A DNA stretch of 64,000 nt from Tetraselmis striata (taxonomy: Eukaryota > Chlorophyta > Chlorodendrophyceae > Chlorodendrales > Chlorodendraceae). Position numbers and translations under genes: made by a program. Shown here one piece after another: positions 10,701 through 21,112 of this stretch (positions within the stretch are counted from its first letter, which is position 1; each line of letters starts with the position of its first letter). The stretch spans positions 62,001 through 126,000 of the forward strand of contig VCJN01001342.1 in the NCBI GenBank assembly GCA_006384855.1. Direction: 5' to 3'. Under the pieces are notes generated by a model. It saw nothing but the letters and a program-made list of their open reading frames with translations, ran no database searches and was not told the DNA's origin.

Positions 10701-11716
10701 ACACCTTCAGCTTCGGGGTCCTCATGCACGAGCTGTACTGCCCAGTGCCGCCCGGCGCCGTCAGGTGCGTGCTGCCGCGGGGCCGATGGCTCGCCGGCGC
10801 CGCCGGTCCGTCATGTAGCCGTGTTGAGGGCGTTGACCCATGGCATGGGTTGGCTGAATGCGGTGTGCGGGGGATGTGCCAGGGACACGTTTCCGGTGGC
10901 CTGCACCAAGACGCTGGGCGGAGAGCGGCCCCTGTTTCCGGCTGACACCCCTCCCGCCTTCAAGGTGCCCCCCCCCCCCCCCCCCACCGCCTGAATCCCC
11001 ACCCTTTCTTTCCCCTGTTGCTAGGCTGGGCGAGGTATACGGTCACTTGTCTCTGGTGTGAAACGCGCACCGATTCATGCCCAGAGGTTGGTGTTCTAGC
11101 ACCCATGTTGCCGGCCATGCCGTTTTGATCGCCGGACAGAGATTTCTAGGGCAGCATGCTAATCTACATTAGGGCTTGTCAGGGTTATGATGAGTTTCAG
11201 CACGCAAAACTCAAAAGCCCGCCCGGCAGGACTGACGCCCTCGGAGTCCGCGAGGTCAAATAAACGTGCCAGAACCTTGACGTTCTGTAGGCGGTTAGGG
11301 GAAGAAGCTTAGCTAGGATGTGACCTTATCCCCTTAACTGCTGAAGCACCATCAGATATATTCATATCACCTGAATCTAATAAAAACCTTGGATACCGGC
11401 GCAATGAGCCCCGGAAGTCATTCTGACCCCAAAACTATGGCTTAAACTGACAAAGTTTCGACTAGGTTATGGGCGGCTGACCTCAATCAAGGGACCCCAT
11501 CCCTCGGTCGGCCTCTTCATGTTCTGTATGATCGCATGCATGGTTGGTCCCGTCCGGGAGCCATGCTGGCACCTGACGTCCTTGCCTCGATCTGGGCAGG
11601 CCCTAGCGGAGCTGTGCTGGGCGGAGGACCCCGAGAAGCGTCCTGCGGATGCGGACATCATCCGGCAGCTGCAGGCAATGCGGCGCGGTGCGACCATGGA
11701 TCACAGCGGCCAGTAG
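4780..11716 (+). CDS. kringle-domain receptor protein kinase, 16 exons
   Basis: Predicted single-pass membrane receptor kinase of 972 residues. Exons: 4780-5328, 5421-5717, 5850-6111, 6254-6500, 6715-6835, 6945-7031, 7406-7632, 7749-7794, 7960-8079, 8757-8864, 9125-9412, 9882-10058, 10460-10526, 10641-10764, 10883-10964, 11600-11716. All introns are GT-AG and the phases close exactly. Residues 1-25 form a signal peptide. Residues about 140-300 have alternating short strands resembling a parallel beta-helix. Kringle 1 (about 316-415) and kringle 2 (about 423-494) each keep six cysteines and the CRNP and WC motifs. The transmembrane helix is 540-566. The kinase (about 675-965) shows GEGSFGQ, a VAIK-type lysine (ACKIVD, 702), HADLKLDN (catalytic Asp 822, non-RD), DFG 846-848, APE and a C-terminal CWAEDPEKRP block, which favours a serine/threonine TKL kinase. 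The small exons 8 and 9 are least certain. Confidence 0.85.
8112..8697 (+). repeat. pentanucleotide (TGTCA)n microsatellite in an intron
   Basis: About 590 bp of TGTCA/ATGTC repeats, with interspersed CCTGT and CAATGTCATG variants, fill most of the intron between exons 9 and 10 of the kringle kinase. Because the unit is five bases, all plus-strand frames stay open here and give spurious long Cys/His/Val-rich frames. Higher-order copies of a longer unit (a block with atgccatatcgtgt) recur near 8245, 8312 and 8650. Confidence 0.95.
9590..9705 (+). repeat. dispersed intronic repeat, copy b
   Basis: A short element of about 120 bp in the intron between exons 11 and 12 of the kringle kinase. It begins with a GCTTGCATGCAACCTGTAG block and ends near TCTGGCAGGTTCTTATTCGC. 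Similar sequences lie in three other introns at 10,250-10,375 (plus), 24,775-24,905 (minus) and 25,655-25,775 (minus), and a weaker copy at 7190-7300. All read in the sense direction of their host gene. Confidence 0.55.
10250..10375 (+). repeat. dispersed intronic repeat, copy c
   Basis: This lies in the intron between exons 12 and 13 of the kringle kinase. It shares with copy b the start (GGGATTGCATGCAACCT) and end (GACCTCTGGCAGGCAGGGCA, then a TCTTCGCAG box). No terminal inverted repeats or target duplications were identified. Confidence 0.55.
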
Positions 11717-11835
11717 CCGTGGGGCTGTGCCGCAGCGCGTCGGTGGCGCGTTGGGCGAAGCATAGCGCCTTCCCTGCCCGGGGCATGCGACCTCTTCCGG
11801 TGGCACAAGTACATATCTGTGACCCGATCATATAC

Positions 11836-11840
11836 TGTAA
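11836..11840 (+). promoter_or_regulatory. possible TGTAA polyadenylation signal
   Basis: TGTAA lies about 120 nt after the kringle kinase stop codon. In chlorophyte algae this pentamer is the usual poly(A) signal. A five-base match is weak on its own, but a second TGTAA lies at a similar distance after the kinesin stop. Confidence 0.35.
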
Positions 11841-12690
11841 ACAGCAACACATGCACTTACTCAAAAACCGACCCGTTGACACGCCGTACTCAACAGCACC
11901 TTCAGCGCATCTATTACAAGGGTGCATTGATTGCGGTTGCGGTGCATTCGGTACGTGCGATGAGTTTGCATGGCTGGAGTTGCACCCATCAATTCTTCCC
12001 TTGCGTTATGCGCCACCTGTGGGAGAGCATTGGGCGTCCATGCGCGTCAATGGCACGGCTTGCAGCGCGGGGAACTTGCGCGTCTTATCCGACTCCACAT
12101 GCCACAACCTGCCGCCTTTACACGTCCTTTTCACAAGGAAGCTTCCTTGGCTCCATGTCATCAGCGGGATTAACAGCGGCATGTCTCACCAAGGGGCTCA
12201 ATGCCGATTATGTGGTAGTAGTGTGGCTGGGTCTGCGTGCCAGCATGCTGTTCATTCTATGTTCACCAGGCAGGTTCAGCAGGCACTTTACACGTCACCA
12301 GCTCCAGTAGCAAGACCATTTCACGAGATTGCTGAACAGTTTTGCCCCAGCGGGTGGAGGCGCCCTAGCATGACCTTATGGTTGGGGCAATCTTTGTATT
12401 CGTCTGCGCCTCTGCGGCGGCACAGGGCATCAGCCCATGGGATGGGTCCTCGTGCCAATCAACAAGTGCTAGTATCAAACCCACCGCAAAAAGCAGTGCT
12501 GGGAGATCAACACAATCTGCGTAAAAGCGGCCCACAATAATCCGCATCAGCACGAGTTTAGTTTGAGTGTCGGTGCGCGCCTCGAGAGATGGCGGCGTGG
12601 GTACTCGTACGGGGCAGTACGACCCGTACATGATCTCGTACCCCTACTCGTACTATTTTCGCGTAACGTACTACTAACATAGGTAAAGGT
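11841..12690. other. no gene recognised
   Basis: The plus strand is open for about 1 kb in one frame from 11,536 to 12,540, but that frame is out of phase with the kinase's last exon, has no recognisable domain and shows no coding-like composition. Nothing else is seen apart from a GTAC-rich low-complexity patch at 12,600-12,680. Confidence 0.5.
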
Positions 12691-12697
12691 ACTGGTA

Positions 12698-12960
12698 CAC
12701 AGCCCTTGTCCGCTCGGTTGAGCGGTCGTCTCGTACGCGAGAGGTACCGGGTTCGATTCCTGGTCGATGTATTTCGGCAATGTATTATCGTCCCAGCGTG
12801 TCCTGGGTTTCCCCGGTTGATGCATTAGCCCTTCGGGGTTCGAATGAGGCAATGGTCTACGGGCTATGCTAGACCTACGACTGCAGTTGGCGCAAGAGGT
12901 CAAGTACGTGCGGGGGCGGCTTCGGTCGATGTCCCGGGGCGAACTTTACCTGCATCGAGA
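12698..12960 (+). repeat. tRNA-derived SINE-like copy 1
   Basis: The 5' part resembles a tRNA gene: a D-arm-like block (CTCGGTTGAGCGG) is followed about 40 bp later by a canonical B box, GGTTCGATTCC. About 190 bp of non-tRNA body follows, including CCCTTCGGGGTTCGAATGA. A second copy lies in inverted orientation at 13,050-13,300. An internal RNA polymerase III promoter and the repeat nature support a SINE over a functional tRNA gene, because no complete cloverleaf with acceptor stem is apparent. Confidence 0.65.
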
Positions 12961-13049
12961 ATTGCATTGACATCTATCTCAAAAGGAAGTAATGTTCTTT
13001 ACCGGAAATTTATAGTTTTATATCCCCAATTTAATTATTACCCCTGCTA

Positions 13050-13300
13050 AGTAAAGTAAAGTTCACCCCGGGACATCGGCCGAAGCCGCCCAAGCACTTG
13101 ACCTCTTGCGCGCCAACTGCAGTCGTAGGTTTGGCATCGACCGTTGCTTCATTCGAACCCCGAAGGGCTAATGCTTCAACCGGGTAAACCCAGGACACGC
13201 CGGGACGATATTGCCGAAAATACATCGGCCAGGAATCGATACCCGGACCTCTCGCAGACGAGACGACCGCTCAACCGAGCGGACAAGGGCTGTACCTTGT
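13050..13300 (-). repeat. tRNA-derived SINE-like copy 2, inverted
   Basis: The reverse complement matches copy 1 along about 240 bp with scattered substitutions, including the tRNA-like head (at the 13,300 side) and the CTTCGGGGTTCGAATGA block. The two copies face tail to tail with a spacer of about 90 bp, so the region could form a large hairpin. Confidence 0.65.
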
Positions 13301-15270
13301 ACCCCTGCTGTGAGGGTTAAAGATATCATATCATGGTAATCTATTGCTAGACGGCAAACAATGCAGCATTCACCTCACATAACAAATTGCAAATGACGAC
13401 ACAAGATAGTTGTGCGATGTTACATTGCCTATTGAGGCAGCACCACATAAACTATATTGACTCGATATATGATGGCATCATATGTCGGGGTGCTGGGGGT
13501 GTCACGGGCGATGTCTACCCCTGCTCAAAGAGCCCATCATTACCCTGAATGGTTTCAAGCAACGCACCCTTGACCATGTTAAACACATCATGATCATATA
13601 TAGTTTTCGAGCAAACACACATTCACATGATTGCAGAACAACTGAGCTTGACCACAGTTTCATGTTTGCGGCGGGAACCGTGACCCTTTCGTTCTTGCCA
13701 CTCGGTTAGTTCATGCGCTCCACATGGCAGGCAGTGGGGAGCAAGGCAGTAGTACACGCAAGGCTGGGGGCGAGCCGCACGCCATTTATCATGACAGTCT
13801 TATAAAAAAAGCCAGTTTTGGTAATTTCTGGTAAAATACGACAAGTTTATACCCCCAAAGAAATAATAATAATGCACTGCTGGCGGCAATCGTAGGCAAT
13901 CCGGTGAAGATCGTATAGGTAAACGTTACTCGTACAGCCGCGGGCGGGCCCGCTGAATAAACCCTGTTTATAATTAATGAGCTAGCAGCAGAAGGCGATA
14001 TATCAGCAGGAAACCCTGTTTATCACCCCCGTAGATATTCAGCAATTATTTACTACGACAGTTATTACTATGAGTTATTACAGTTAATTTTGGTAAGCCC
14101 TAGTGTAAGGGTGCTGTTGCGACCGGCGATATACAGGGTAATCAGAGAGGCACATCGGCGGCAACCGTATGGGCCACACCGCAAAACTCATGCTTTGCTC
14201 ACTCCCTATCTATCTCCCATACTGTTCCGCGTACAGTCGCTAGGTACTGGTAGAAGTACGCGCGACTGCTTTATTATTATTCCGACACCATCGGGCGCGC
14301 GGCACTGCGGAACTGCTGCTCACCGGCCTGGCTGGCGTGCCAGCCGGCGGGCGGGGCGCGGCGCCGGGGCGTGTGGACGGTCAGCACATCACCGTTTGTG
14401 GAGGGACTGCACCGTCCACTGTATTGGTGCCGCGGCTAGTTTCTAGCCCCTGCTCATCGATCCACCCGCCTAAACACTCCCCCTCTGCTCGCTATAACAC
14501 TTGCCGCACTGCGTGCACCGTGTGGCATACGTGGTCGCCGCACGCGCGCGTCACTGGCATCCATCCGAGTGGCGGAGCGAGGGGAAGGGAGGACGCGGAA
14601 AACCCCCGTTGGACCGCGTGCCCCCCAGAGCCTCACTGCCAGTACTCGGGCAGCGAGTTCGAAGCTCGCCCCACCTTGCGCCCCACGAGCTCCGGCATCG
14701 CCCTTGCTGCCCTAGGACTTCTGCGTAGCAGGTGAGCTCGCCCGGGGCCCCGGCTGATCAGCCGCTCTCGCCCCCCCCCCCCCCCCCCCCCCCCCCCTTT
14801 GGCTTCCCGCAGCGGCAGCCGAGCGCGTAGCGGCGCGGGTTGTTTTCTTTAGGATCTTCCGCGGTGGCCGAATCGGACACCGCCCGCCGCTGCCAATCGC
14901 CCCTTCCCCCACGCCATTTAGAGTTGGACAGCCTGTCCATCAGGTGGCGCTGTCCTGGCGAGAGCTGTCTGTGTGTTGGGGGGGGGGGGGGGGGGGGGGG
15001 GGCATTGCGTGAGGCTGTATGCCTGAAGCGAAGACTGAAGTCCACTTGCACTGCAGGCAGCCTTGCACAGAAACTCCACCCCGTTTTCCCGATCAGAATC
15101 TGCACTGGCGTTTGCAAGACCCATCTTGCGCGAATCGTCTCTCCATAGGATGTGCGAGCTGGCTGGCTGGCTGCTTAGGCTGGCAGTCAGCTCGCCATGC
15201 TGACCTCCGCGTCCTTGACCCTCCCCGTGCCCTTGCGCCCCGACCATAGGCGGCAGGCAGGCAGGCAGGC
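13301..15270. other. no gene recognised; two homopolymer tracts
   Basis: No exon chain is convincing. A cysteine-containing open frame at 14,337-14,735 has no recognised domain. Long C (about 14,770-14,797) and G (about 14,979-15,002) runs lie here; elsewhere in this window such runs are typical of introns, so an unrecognised transcript or 5' untranslated introns of RABL2 are possible. GGCAGGCAGGCAGGCAGGC precedes the RABL2 ATG. Confidence 0.4.
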
Positions 15271-15946
15271 ATGGCGGAGCGCGGCAGCGCGGCGGCAACG
15301 AGCACGTCGGACGGGCCGCAGGGGGAGGAGCTGAGCCTGCTGACGGGCAGCAACGCGGTGAAGGTCATCCTGCTCGGCGACTCGGCCGTGGGCAAGTCCA
15401 AGCTGGTGGAGCGCTTCCTGCTGGACGGCTACCGCCCGCACCAGCTGTCCACGTACGCGCTCACGCTGTACCGGTACGACCACCCGGCGCCGGACGGGCA
15501 GACCGTGGCGGTGGACTTTTGGGACACCGGCGGGGCAGGAGCGCTTCAACAGCATGCACCCCTCGTACTACTACAAGGCGCACGCCTGCATCATGGTGTT
15601 CGACGTCACACGCAAGGTGACGTACAAGAACCTGGACAAGTGGTGGGCGGAGCTGCAGGAGTACTGCAAGGGCATCCCCACCATCGTGGTCGCCAACAAG
15701 ATAGACATCGACTACAAGGTCACCTCCAAGAACTTTGCGTTCGCCAGCAAGCGCAAGCTGCCCTTCTTCTTCGTGTCCGCCAGCGACGGCACCAACGTCG
15801 TCAAGGTGTTCAGCTCCGCCATCATGGCGGGCCTCAAGCGCAAGGAGGCCCCCAAGGACGACTTTTACAACGACGTGCTGGACCTGCTCGGGGAGATCGG
15901 CACCGACCTGCACCCCGACGGCGAGGAGAACGCGCTGGATGCGTGA
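15271..15946 (+). CDS. RABL2: RABL2, Rab-like small GTPase (one frameshift)
   Basis: Rab-like 2 GTPase that, in GTP form, is recruited to the ciliary base by CEP19 and promotes entry of intraflagellar transport trains. The P-loop GDSAVGKS is at residues 36-43, followed by KLVERFLLDGY and QLSTYALTLY, which are close to animal RABL2. The G3 region reads VDFWDT, then a one-base gain (about 15,529-15,536) shifts the frame. The shifted frame continues with GQERF-equivalent sequence, SMHPSYYYKAHACIM, NKID and VSASDGTNVVK to a stop at 15,944-15,946. Without the extra base the product would be about 224 residues, near the human length of about 228. It is intronless, unlike its neighbours. Intact sequence on both sides makes an assembly or sequencing error likelier than old decay, but a recent retrocopy is possible. 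Confidence 0.88.
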
Positions 15947-16257
15947 GGCGGGCGCAGGGGGCGTGGGGCGCCGCGTGAGAGGGGGGGGGGGGTGGGGGCG
16001 GACGTAGGGGGAATTCGTGACGCCTCATTCCTAGGTGGCATCTAGGGCATCACGCCACCCGCCGGTATGGCCCGGCTTAATGACCCCGTATTGGGCCAGC
16101 AAGGCCCGTCGCATGCCGTCCCTGAAAGGCCAAGTCCCTCGTCCGAAGTAAGAGGCGCCTGTCACGATGGTCAGAGCGTGGGATCGCCACCCAAGGGCGT
16201 GCGCGCCATGCCGGGAGTTTGTGCATCGGATGGAGACACCGCGCCACATGCGCCTGC

Positions 16258-16500
16258 GGCACCACTGTGCAGGGGGTGCATGTAAATCATTGCGGCTTGG
16301 TGCGCACATGGAGCATGCTCGCCCTTCGCTGGGCCGTGGCGCCGGAAGCCAGGGCCTGGAGAGTACACATGCTGCCGCACCACCGCGCAGGGGGTGCATG
16401 TAAATCATTGCGGCTTCGTGCGCCTAGGGAGCATGCTCGCCCTTCGCTGGGCCGTGGCGCTGCCGGAGGCCAGGGCCTGGAGAGTACACATGACGCTGCC
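16258..16500 (+). repeat. tandem repeat, about 120 bp x 2
   Basis: Two consecutive units of about 118-124 bp share GGGGGTGCATGTAAATCATT, GAGCATGCTCGCCCTTCGCT and GAGAGTACACATG blocks, with a short start of a third unit. Each carries a TGTAA word. It lies about 300 bp downstream of the RABL2 stop; no coding role is apparent. Confidence 0.8.
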
Positions 16501-17322
16501 GCACCCCGGCGCTTCTCCATGTCCAGGCCCGTGCCTTGCGCATGTGGCGTAGTGTCACATCATCCTGCTGTTGACGGATCACCACCCTGTCGCGCCGGAT
16601 CTCTACGCCGGGCCGCCCGGGTGCCCCGCCGGGTTTTCCGCCCCTGCGTTGGCAGCGTACCATGAACCAAAACGGAAAGCACACGTGCCAGCACCCTCAC
16701 CGCGCCCAGTCTCTCTAGTTTGTCGCGTCCTGGCATGGTTCCACACCCTTTCATTTGCGTACGAGTACACCTCCATGCCCACCCCGCTTGCCCGTTTGAA
16801 TTGCGTTACTACGCGTACGAAGTGGTCGAGGCAGCAGTACACGTGCGACACTAGGAGCCACTCGCAAGCAAGGCGGGACCGATTATTGGAGGGCGGTCGG
16901 GTGAGAGCATGGGCCCCCGCTCGTGCAGGTGCGGTCGTTGGTCGCGCCATGGACCGTGGCCGTCGCGATGGCTGACAAATCTGCGCCGTCTGATGAGGCA
17001 GCGAGCGCGCTCCCGAGCCGCCACCAAGCTCAGCACTCCGACGAAATTCCCGCGCGGGCAGAGCCATCCGGAGTTCGCGAGTGATGCACCGGGCGCCTCT
17101 CGATGCCGTGGCAGACGGGACGGCGGCCGGACGGCTCTTTCGCACCATGCCTGCGCGGCGGCCCCGTCGCTGGTGATTGCACCCCCTGTCGCGGCCCGCC
17201 TGCCCACAGCACCGCCTAGCTGGCCGCATCCCTGGACGCACGCATGCAGATTTCATGCACAGACCTGCCAGAGTGCCATGCTTGGAGCTGCCCGGGCAGG
17301 ATGGGTGTTGCACTGCTTTCAG

Positions 17323-17354
<32 letters not shown>

Positions 17355-17758
17355 TTGCATGGTAGGCTAGCCCCCTGGGAGCGCCCCGCTCGGTGGCGCC
17401 TATTTCGCATCGCTATTTAAAAAGAATGTGCTATGGTCGCTGCGGATAATGAATGCCCCGCTGATGGCGCGGGGCGCTCGCAGGCGGAGGCTGGGAAGGG
17501 TTAGTCCGCGTGTGGGGTGCGCTTTGGTGGAGGACATCCTCCCCCCCAGGGTGAGGAGGCATCGCTGCGGTACCAGCGGTGGCTGGGGCTGCAAAGGCCG
17601 ATGCCCTACCGCATCTCGCACCCACCCAGTCCATCATGCACGCCCCAAGCGGGGACCATCGCGCACCGATGGCTTGTATACGCCGCCGGAGCAGCGCGGC
17701 CGGCGGCTGCGTACATTGGGAGGCTGCCGGGGCCCCACCGGGCCAGCGCGCCGCCGCC
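16501..17758. other. no gene recognised
   Basis: This lies between the convergent RABL2 and CEP19 genes. Long minus-strand open frames are GC-driven and domain-free. A G run lies at about 17,324-17,353. The 3' untranslated region of CEP19 probably occupies the right side. Confidence 0.5.
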
Positions 17759-19940
17759 TCAGGTGGGCCACTCAAAGTCGTCGTCGGCGCCCTCGTCGTC
17801 CGAGTCGTCGTCGTCCCAGTCGTTGTCCTCCGTGGGGTTGAAGTCCTTCTGCACGTCGTACTCGAACTCCGGGTCGTCAATGGACACGCGATTCTTCCGG
17901 AATTGCACGTCCATGGCCGCCTGCGTGCGGACCAAAGATGGGTACCGGAGGCCCGGGGGGGGGGGGGGGGGGGGGGGGGAGGGGACATGAGCAAGGGATG
18001 GGACCGCCCTGAGCCCGTCCGCGCCACTTCAATTGGGCCTGACCAGTCTCAGCTCAAGCAGTGACCAGGACATGGGGTGTTTCACGAATTATGTTGCTGT
18101 AGCTCCAATCAGTACGCGCCAAACCCCGGTCTATGCCTTGGGGATGAACGGGGCTGTGCCCAGTTGGAAGGGGCCGCAGGCATGAGCCTCACACGGCGGC
18201 GCCATTGGCGGCTCCGGAATCGTGTTGGGGGGGGGGGGGGGGGGGGGGAGGCTTCGGCCATTCTCGGTGTTGCGGCAGTTGGCGCAGGGTGCCTAACCCC
18301 GCGCCCAGGTGCATGGGGGTGAACGCGCGGGTGGGTAAGAGTCTACGTGGGGGCCTGGCCTACACTGCGAAGAAGAGCGCCTGAGGACGGATAGACCCGG
18401 GCGTGACACACGCGAGAGCCCGGAGTGTTGGTTTCCGCTGAATTCAGGCCCGGCAGAAATCGAGGCGGAAATTGCCTGACCTGAATTCATCCTGGACTCA
18501 GGCCGGAGTACACCTGACTTCACTCTGGAGTGGAATTAATTCTGACTGAATTCTGGAACTGAATTCCGAAATTCAGTGCCCACTGACTTGAAAGCCTCCC
18601 AACCAGCTTGCGGGCAGCCAATGCCCTCCCCCCCCCCCCCCCCCCCTCGCCACCTGCCGCTTCACCTTGAGCGAGTTGAGCTCCCGGTCGGACAGCTTGT
18701 TGGCGTCCACGTCCGCGTCCGCGATCGAGTCCACGCTCATGCCAAACGACTCCCCGCTCGCCGGCTCCACCGGCTTGGCTGCCACCACCGGCGTGCGCCG
18801 CGCGGCGTCCTTGCCGTTCAGGCTCAGCGGCTGCAGCTTCGCCAGCCTGGGCGCCGGCGCGGGCGGTGGCTGCGCCGGCGCGCCATCCAACGACGCCACC
18901 AGCTTCACCACCAGCCGCCGTATCTGCGCGCGGGCCCGGCGCAACCACCCCGCCAGTCAGTCCGGGCAGGTCTAGGAGGGGCCTGCGGGGAGCTGCCGGT
19001 GACTGCGCCGGCGAGGGCGGCACTGGCATGGGTCGGGGCATGTGTGGGCGCGGACCTGGTCCGAGCTGACCGACCGCCGGTCGAGCTTGCGCGGGAAGCT
19101 GCGGATGATCTTTTGCGTGAGCCTATCTACGTCCGTGTCATGCTGCACGTCCTGCACCTTGACCTGACGCAGGGGGGGGGAGGGTCAAAGGGTCATGAGC
19201 ACTGGTAGCCCCCCCCCCCCCCCTCCCTCCTCCATCGCTGTCAATCCCCACTCTACCTCCCCCAGCTTGGTGGAGCCAATGAGCCACAGCCATTGCCGCT
19301 GCGCACTGCCCATTTGCCAGGCAGGGAGGCAGCTGCCTAGCACCATGGGGGGCGACAGCTGCGGTGAGTGGAGTCATGGCGTCAGTGCTGTGCTGTGAAC
19401 AGTCTGCTGTGGACTTCTGGGTGGCATTGCGGTCGGCGCAGAGCCGCGCCGCTGTTGGCTCGAGCTGCCGTAGCGGCATATGGCAATGCCCGGAACCAGC
19501 CATGATGCAAGCAGCAGATAGCGCTCTCTCGCACCTACGGGATCTCCCGCTACCCCCCCCCCCCCCCCCCTCTCTCTACTTCTCTCTACTTCTACACCTG
19601 CCTCCCTACCCCTCAAAGGAGCGCATCCTTTGGCTGTCGGAGAGGCCCGCCATGGCCGAGAGCGGCCAGTCTCGCATCGTGGCACGGAGGCTCGCAGCTG
19701 TCTGGACGGAATCGTCAGCACATACTGCGATGTCGAGGTTCTGTGCATCCGCTGCCTGGGGAGAATGGGAACAGAGGCTTGGGGGGGGGGGGGGGGGGGG
19801 GGGGGGTGGGCAGGAAGGTTGGGGGGGGGGTCGCTCACCGAGCGCAGCCGCTTCTCCTTCGCCGGCGTCTCGTACTCGAGTATGATGGTTGGCGGGTCAT
19901 ACTTTATTGCGTAGCGCCGCGCCTTGCACAGCGCCGCCAT
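17759..19940 (-). CDS. CEP19: CEP19, centrosomal/basal-body protein, 4 exons
   Basis: CEP19 binds the FOP/CEP350 complex at the mother centriole or basal body and recruits GTP-bound RABL2 to launch intraflagellar transport. Exons in transcript order: 19,940-19,839; 19,163-19,056; 18,923-18,654; 17,920-17,759, all phase 0 with GT-AG introns, giving 213 residues (human about 165). The start ATG is at 19,940. The N terminus KYDPPTIILEYE parallels human RFQPPAIILIYE. Exon 2 carries DVDRLTQKIIRSFPRKL. Exon 3 ends in ADVDANKLSDRELNSLK, matching the human EEDLNKLDDKELAKRK region. Exon 4 contains DDPEFEYDVQKDF, matching human DDPNFVYDIEVEF, and then a very acidic tail. The extra length is an Ala/Pro linker in exon 3. 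Introns hold long G or C runs. It is convergent with RABL2, 1.8 kb away. Confidence 0.88.
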
Positions 19941-21112
19941 GCCCCCGCGCCTCGCAGCCCGCCAGCCTGCCCACAGGCGCGAGCCGGGGGAGAGGCGCGC
20001 CGCCCAGCTGAGGTCGCACGCGGGCGCGCCGCAATACTGACGCCGCTGTTTTTCCCAGCCGCTTCCGGAGCGCGCCGCGGTGAGAGCAGCAGCAGCTCGG
20101 CAGCCCTGCGCGACTCCAGCCGCGGCTGACTTGGTCTGTCCCTGCCCAGCGTCCAGGAGACTCCCAGCACGCGCGGTAGCGTCGTGAGGAGCGTGCGCGA
20201 ATAACCGGGGGTGGTCTAAGCGCAGGATAACTGCTGCCGTTTGTTGGGGCGGGAGACCGTGCGCGCGTACGTGCTGCAGGCCGGCGGAACGCGGCGACTA
20301 CCGCCAGCAATAACTGCAATTTGCGCACGTCGTCGTCGACTAAAATCCCGCGCCTGATGCGTATAGTATTCGTCAAATAGTCGCTATATAGTCGTTAGTC
20401 GCTGTCGTAGCCTGTACGGGTAGTAGCGACTAGCTCTTCACCGTCTTTATTTACGAGTCTTTATTGCGAAAGTGCCCGATCATTCGTACGGTAGCATATC
20501 ATCCGTCATCAACAAATCCTGGCGGTCAAATTTACCTTATTATTCTCTCTGCGCGCGTGTAATGTACGAACACTCTGAAGGCGGTACGGGTTACACGAGC
20601 GACCAATACGCTCCCGCGCGCGCCCGCAAGTCCGTGTTGGTGTTCCAGCACCAGGCAGAATCGTACAACTCCGCGGACAGGCGATGCGGCGCAGACGACG
20701 GCAGCTTGTTGCGGCCATCTTGAGCCTGCGTTGACGACCGTCGTGGCAGTGCGCCTGTACGGGAGCAGCAATGCATGAACGAAATATATACCACCTTTAC
20801 CACAGAGTCGCTACACATCGATCGTATCGACAAGTTTTGCACAGCTCAATTTACTCGTAGTTTTGTGTGGCTTACCTGCCTAGCTCACCATTAATCGTGG
20901 CACGTTTGAGGGGATAAGAAACAGCTGCGCGAGCAATTAATCTCGGCGCTGGCATTGCGAACAACTGATGACAAAGGTGGCAAACTCTTGACTCTTGGTT
21001 ACATGCAGCTTTGCCGCAACGGCGAAGTTAGGGAATGCGGCAATAATAATTCGGAACCCGCGTCACCCACACTTGGATAGCCATGGTGATGTTCCGACCC
21101 GGTACGTCCGGC
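19941..21112. other. intergenic region, no gene recognised
   Basis: This holds the CEP19 5' flank and the kinesin 3' flank. Around 20,370-20,460 it is rich in TAGTCGCTA-like words, a low-complexity pattern seen also at 38.2-38.6 kb. No exon chain, RNA gene or inverted-repeat element was recognised. Confidence 0.5.
20999..21003 (-). promoter_or_regulatory. possible TGTAA polyadenylation signal
   Basis: On the minus strand TGTAA lies about 110 nt after the kinesin stop codon, similar to the spacing after the kringle kinase. Position and motif fit a chlorophyte poly(A) signal, though a pentamer alone is weak evidence. Confidence 0.35.

Noticed and set aside
11536-12540. 334-residue plus-strand open frame overlapping the last kinase exon
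   Set aside because: It is in a different frame from the conserved kinase C terminus, has no domain, and the codon pattern looks random.
14337-14735. Cysteine-containing frame considered as a further kringle exon
   Set aside because: Cysteine spacing and the CRNP and WC motifs of kringles are absent.
15526-15540. RABL2 frame change as an intron or programmed shift
   Set aside because: There is no room for GT-AG splicing in the motif and no slippery heptamer or downstream structure is apparent; a one-base gain is simpler.
16603-17313. 236-residue minus-strand open frame between RABL2 and CEP19
   Set aside because: Arg/Ala/Pro-rich, no domain, overlapped by equally long frames on the other strand; typical of GC-rich noncoding DNA.
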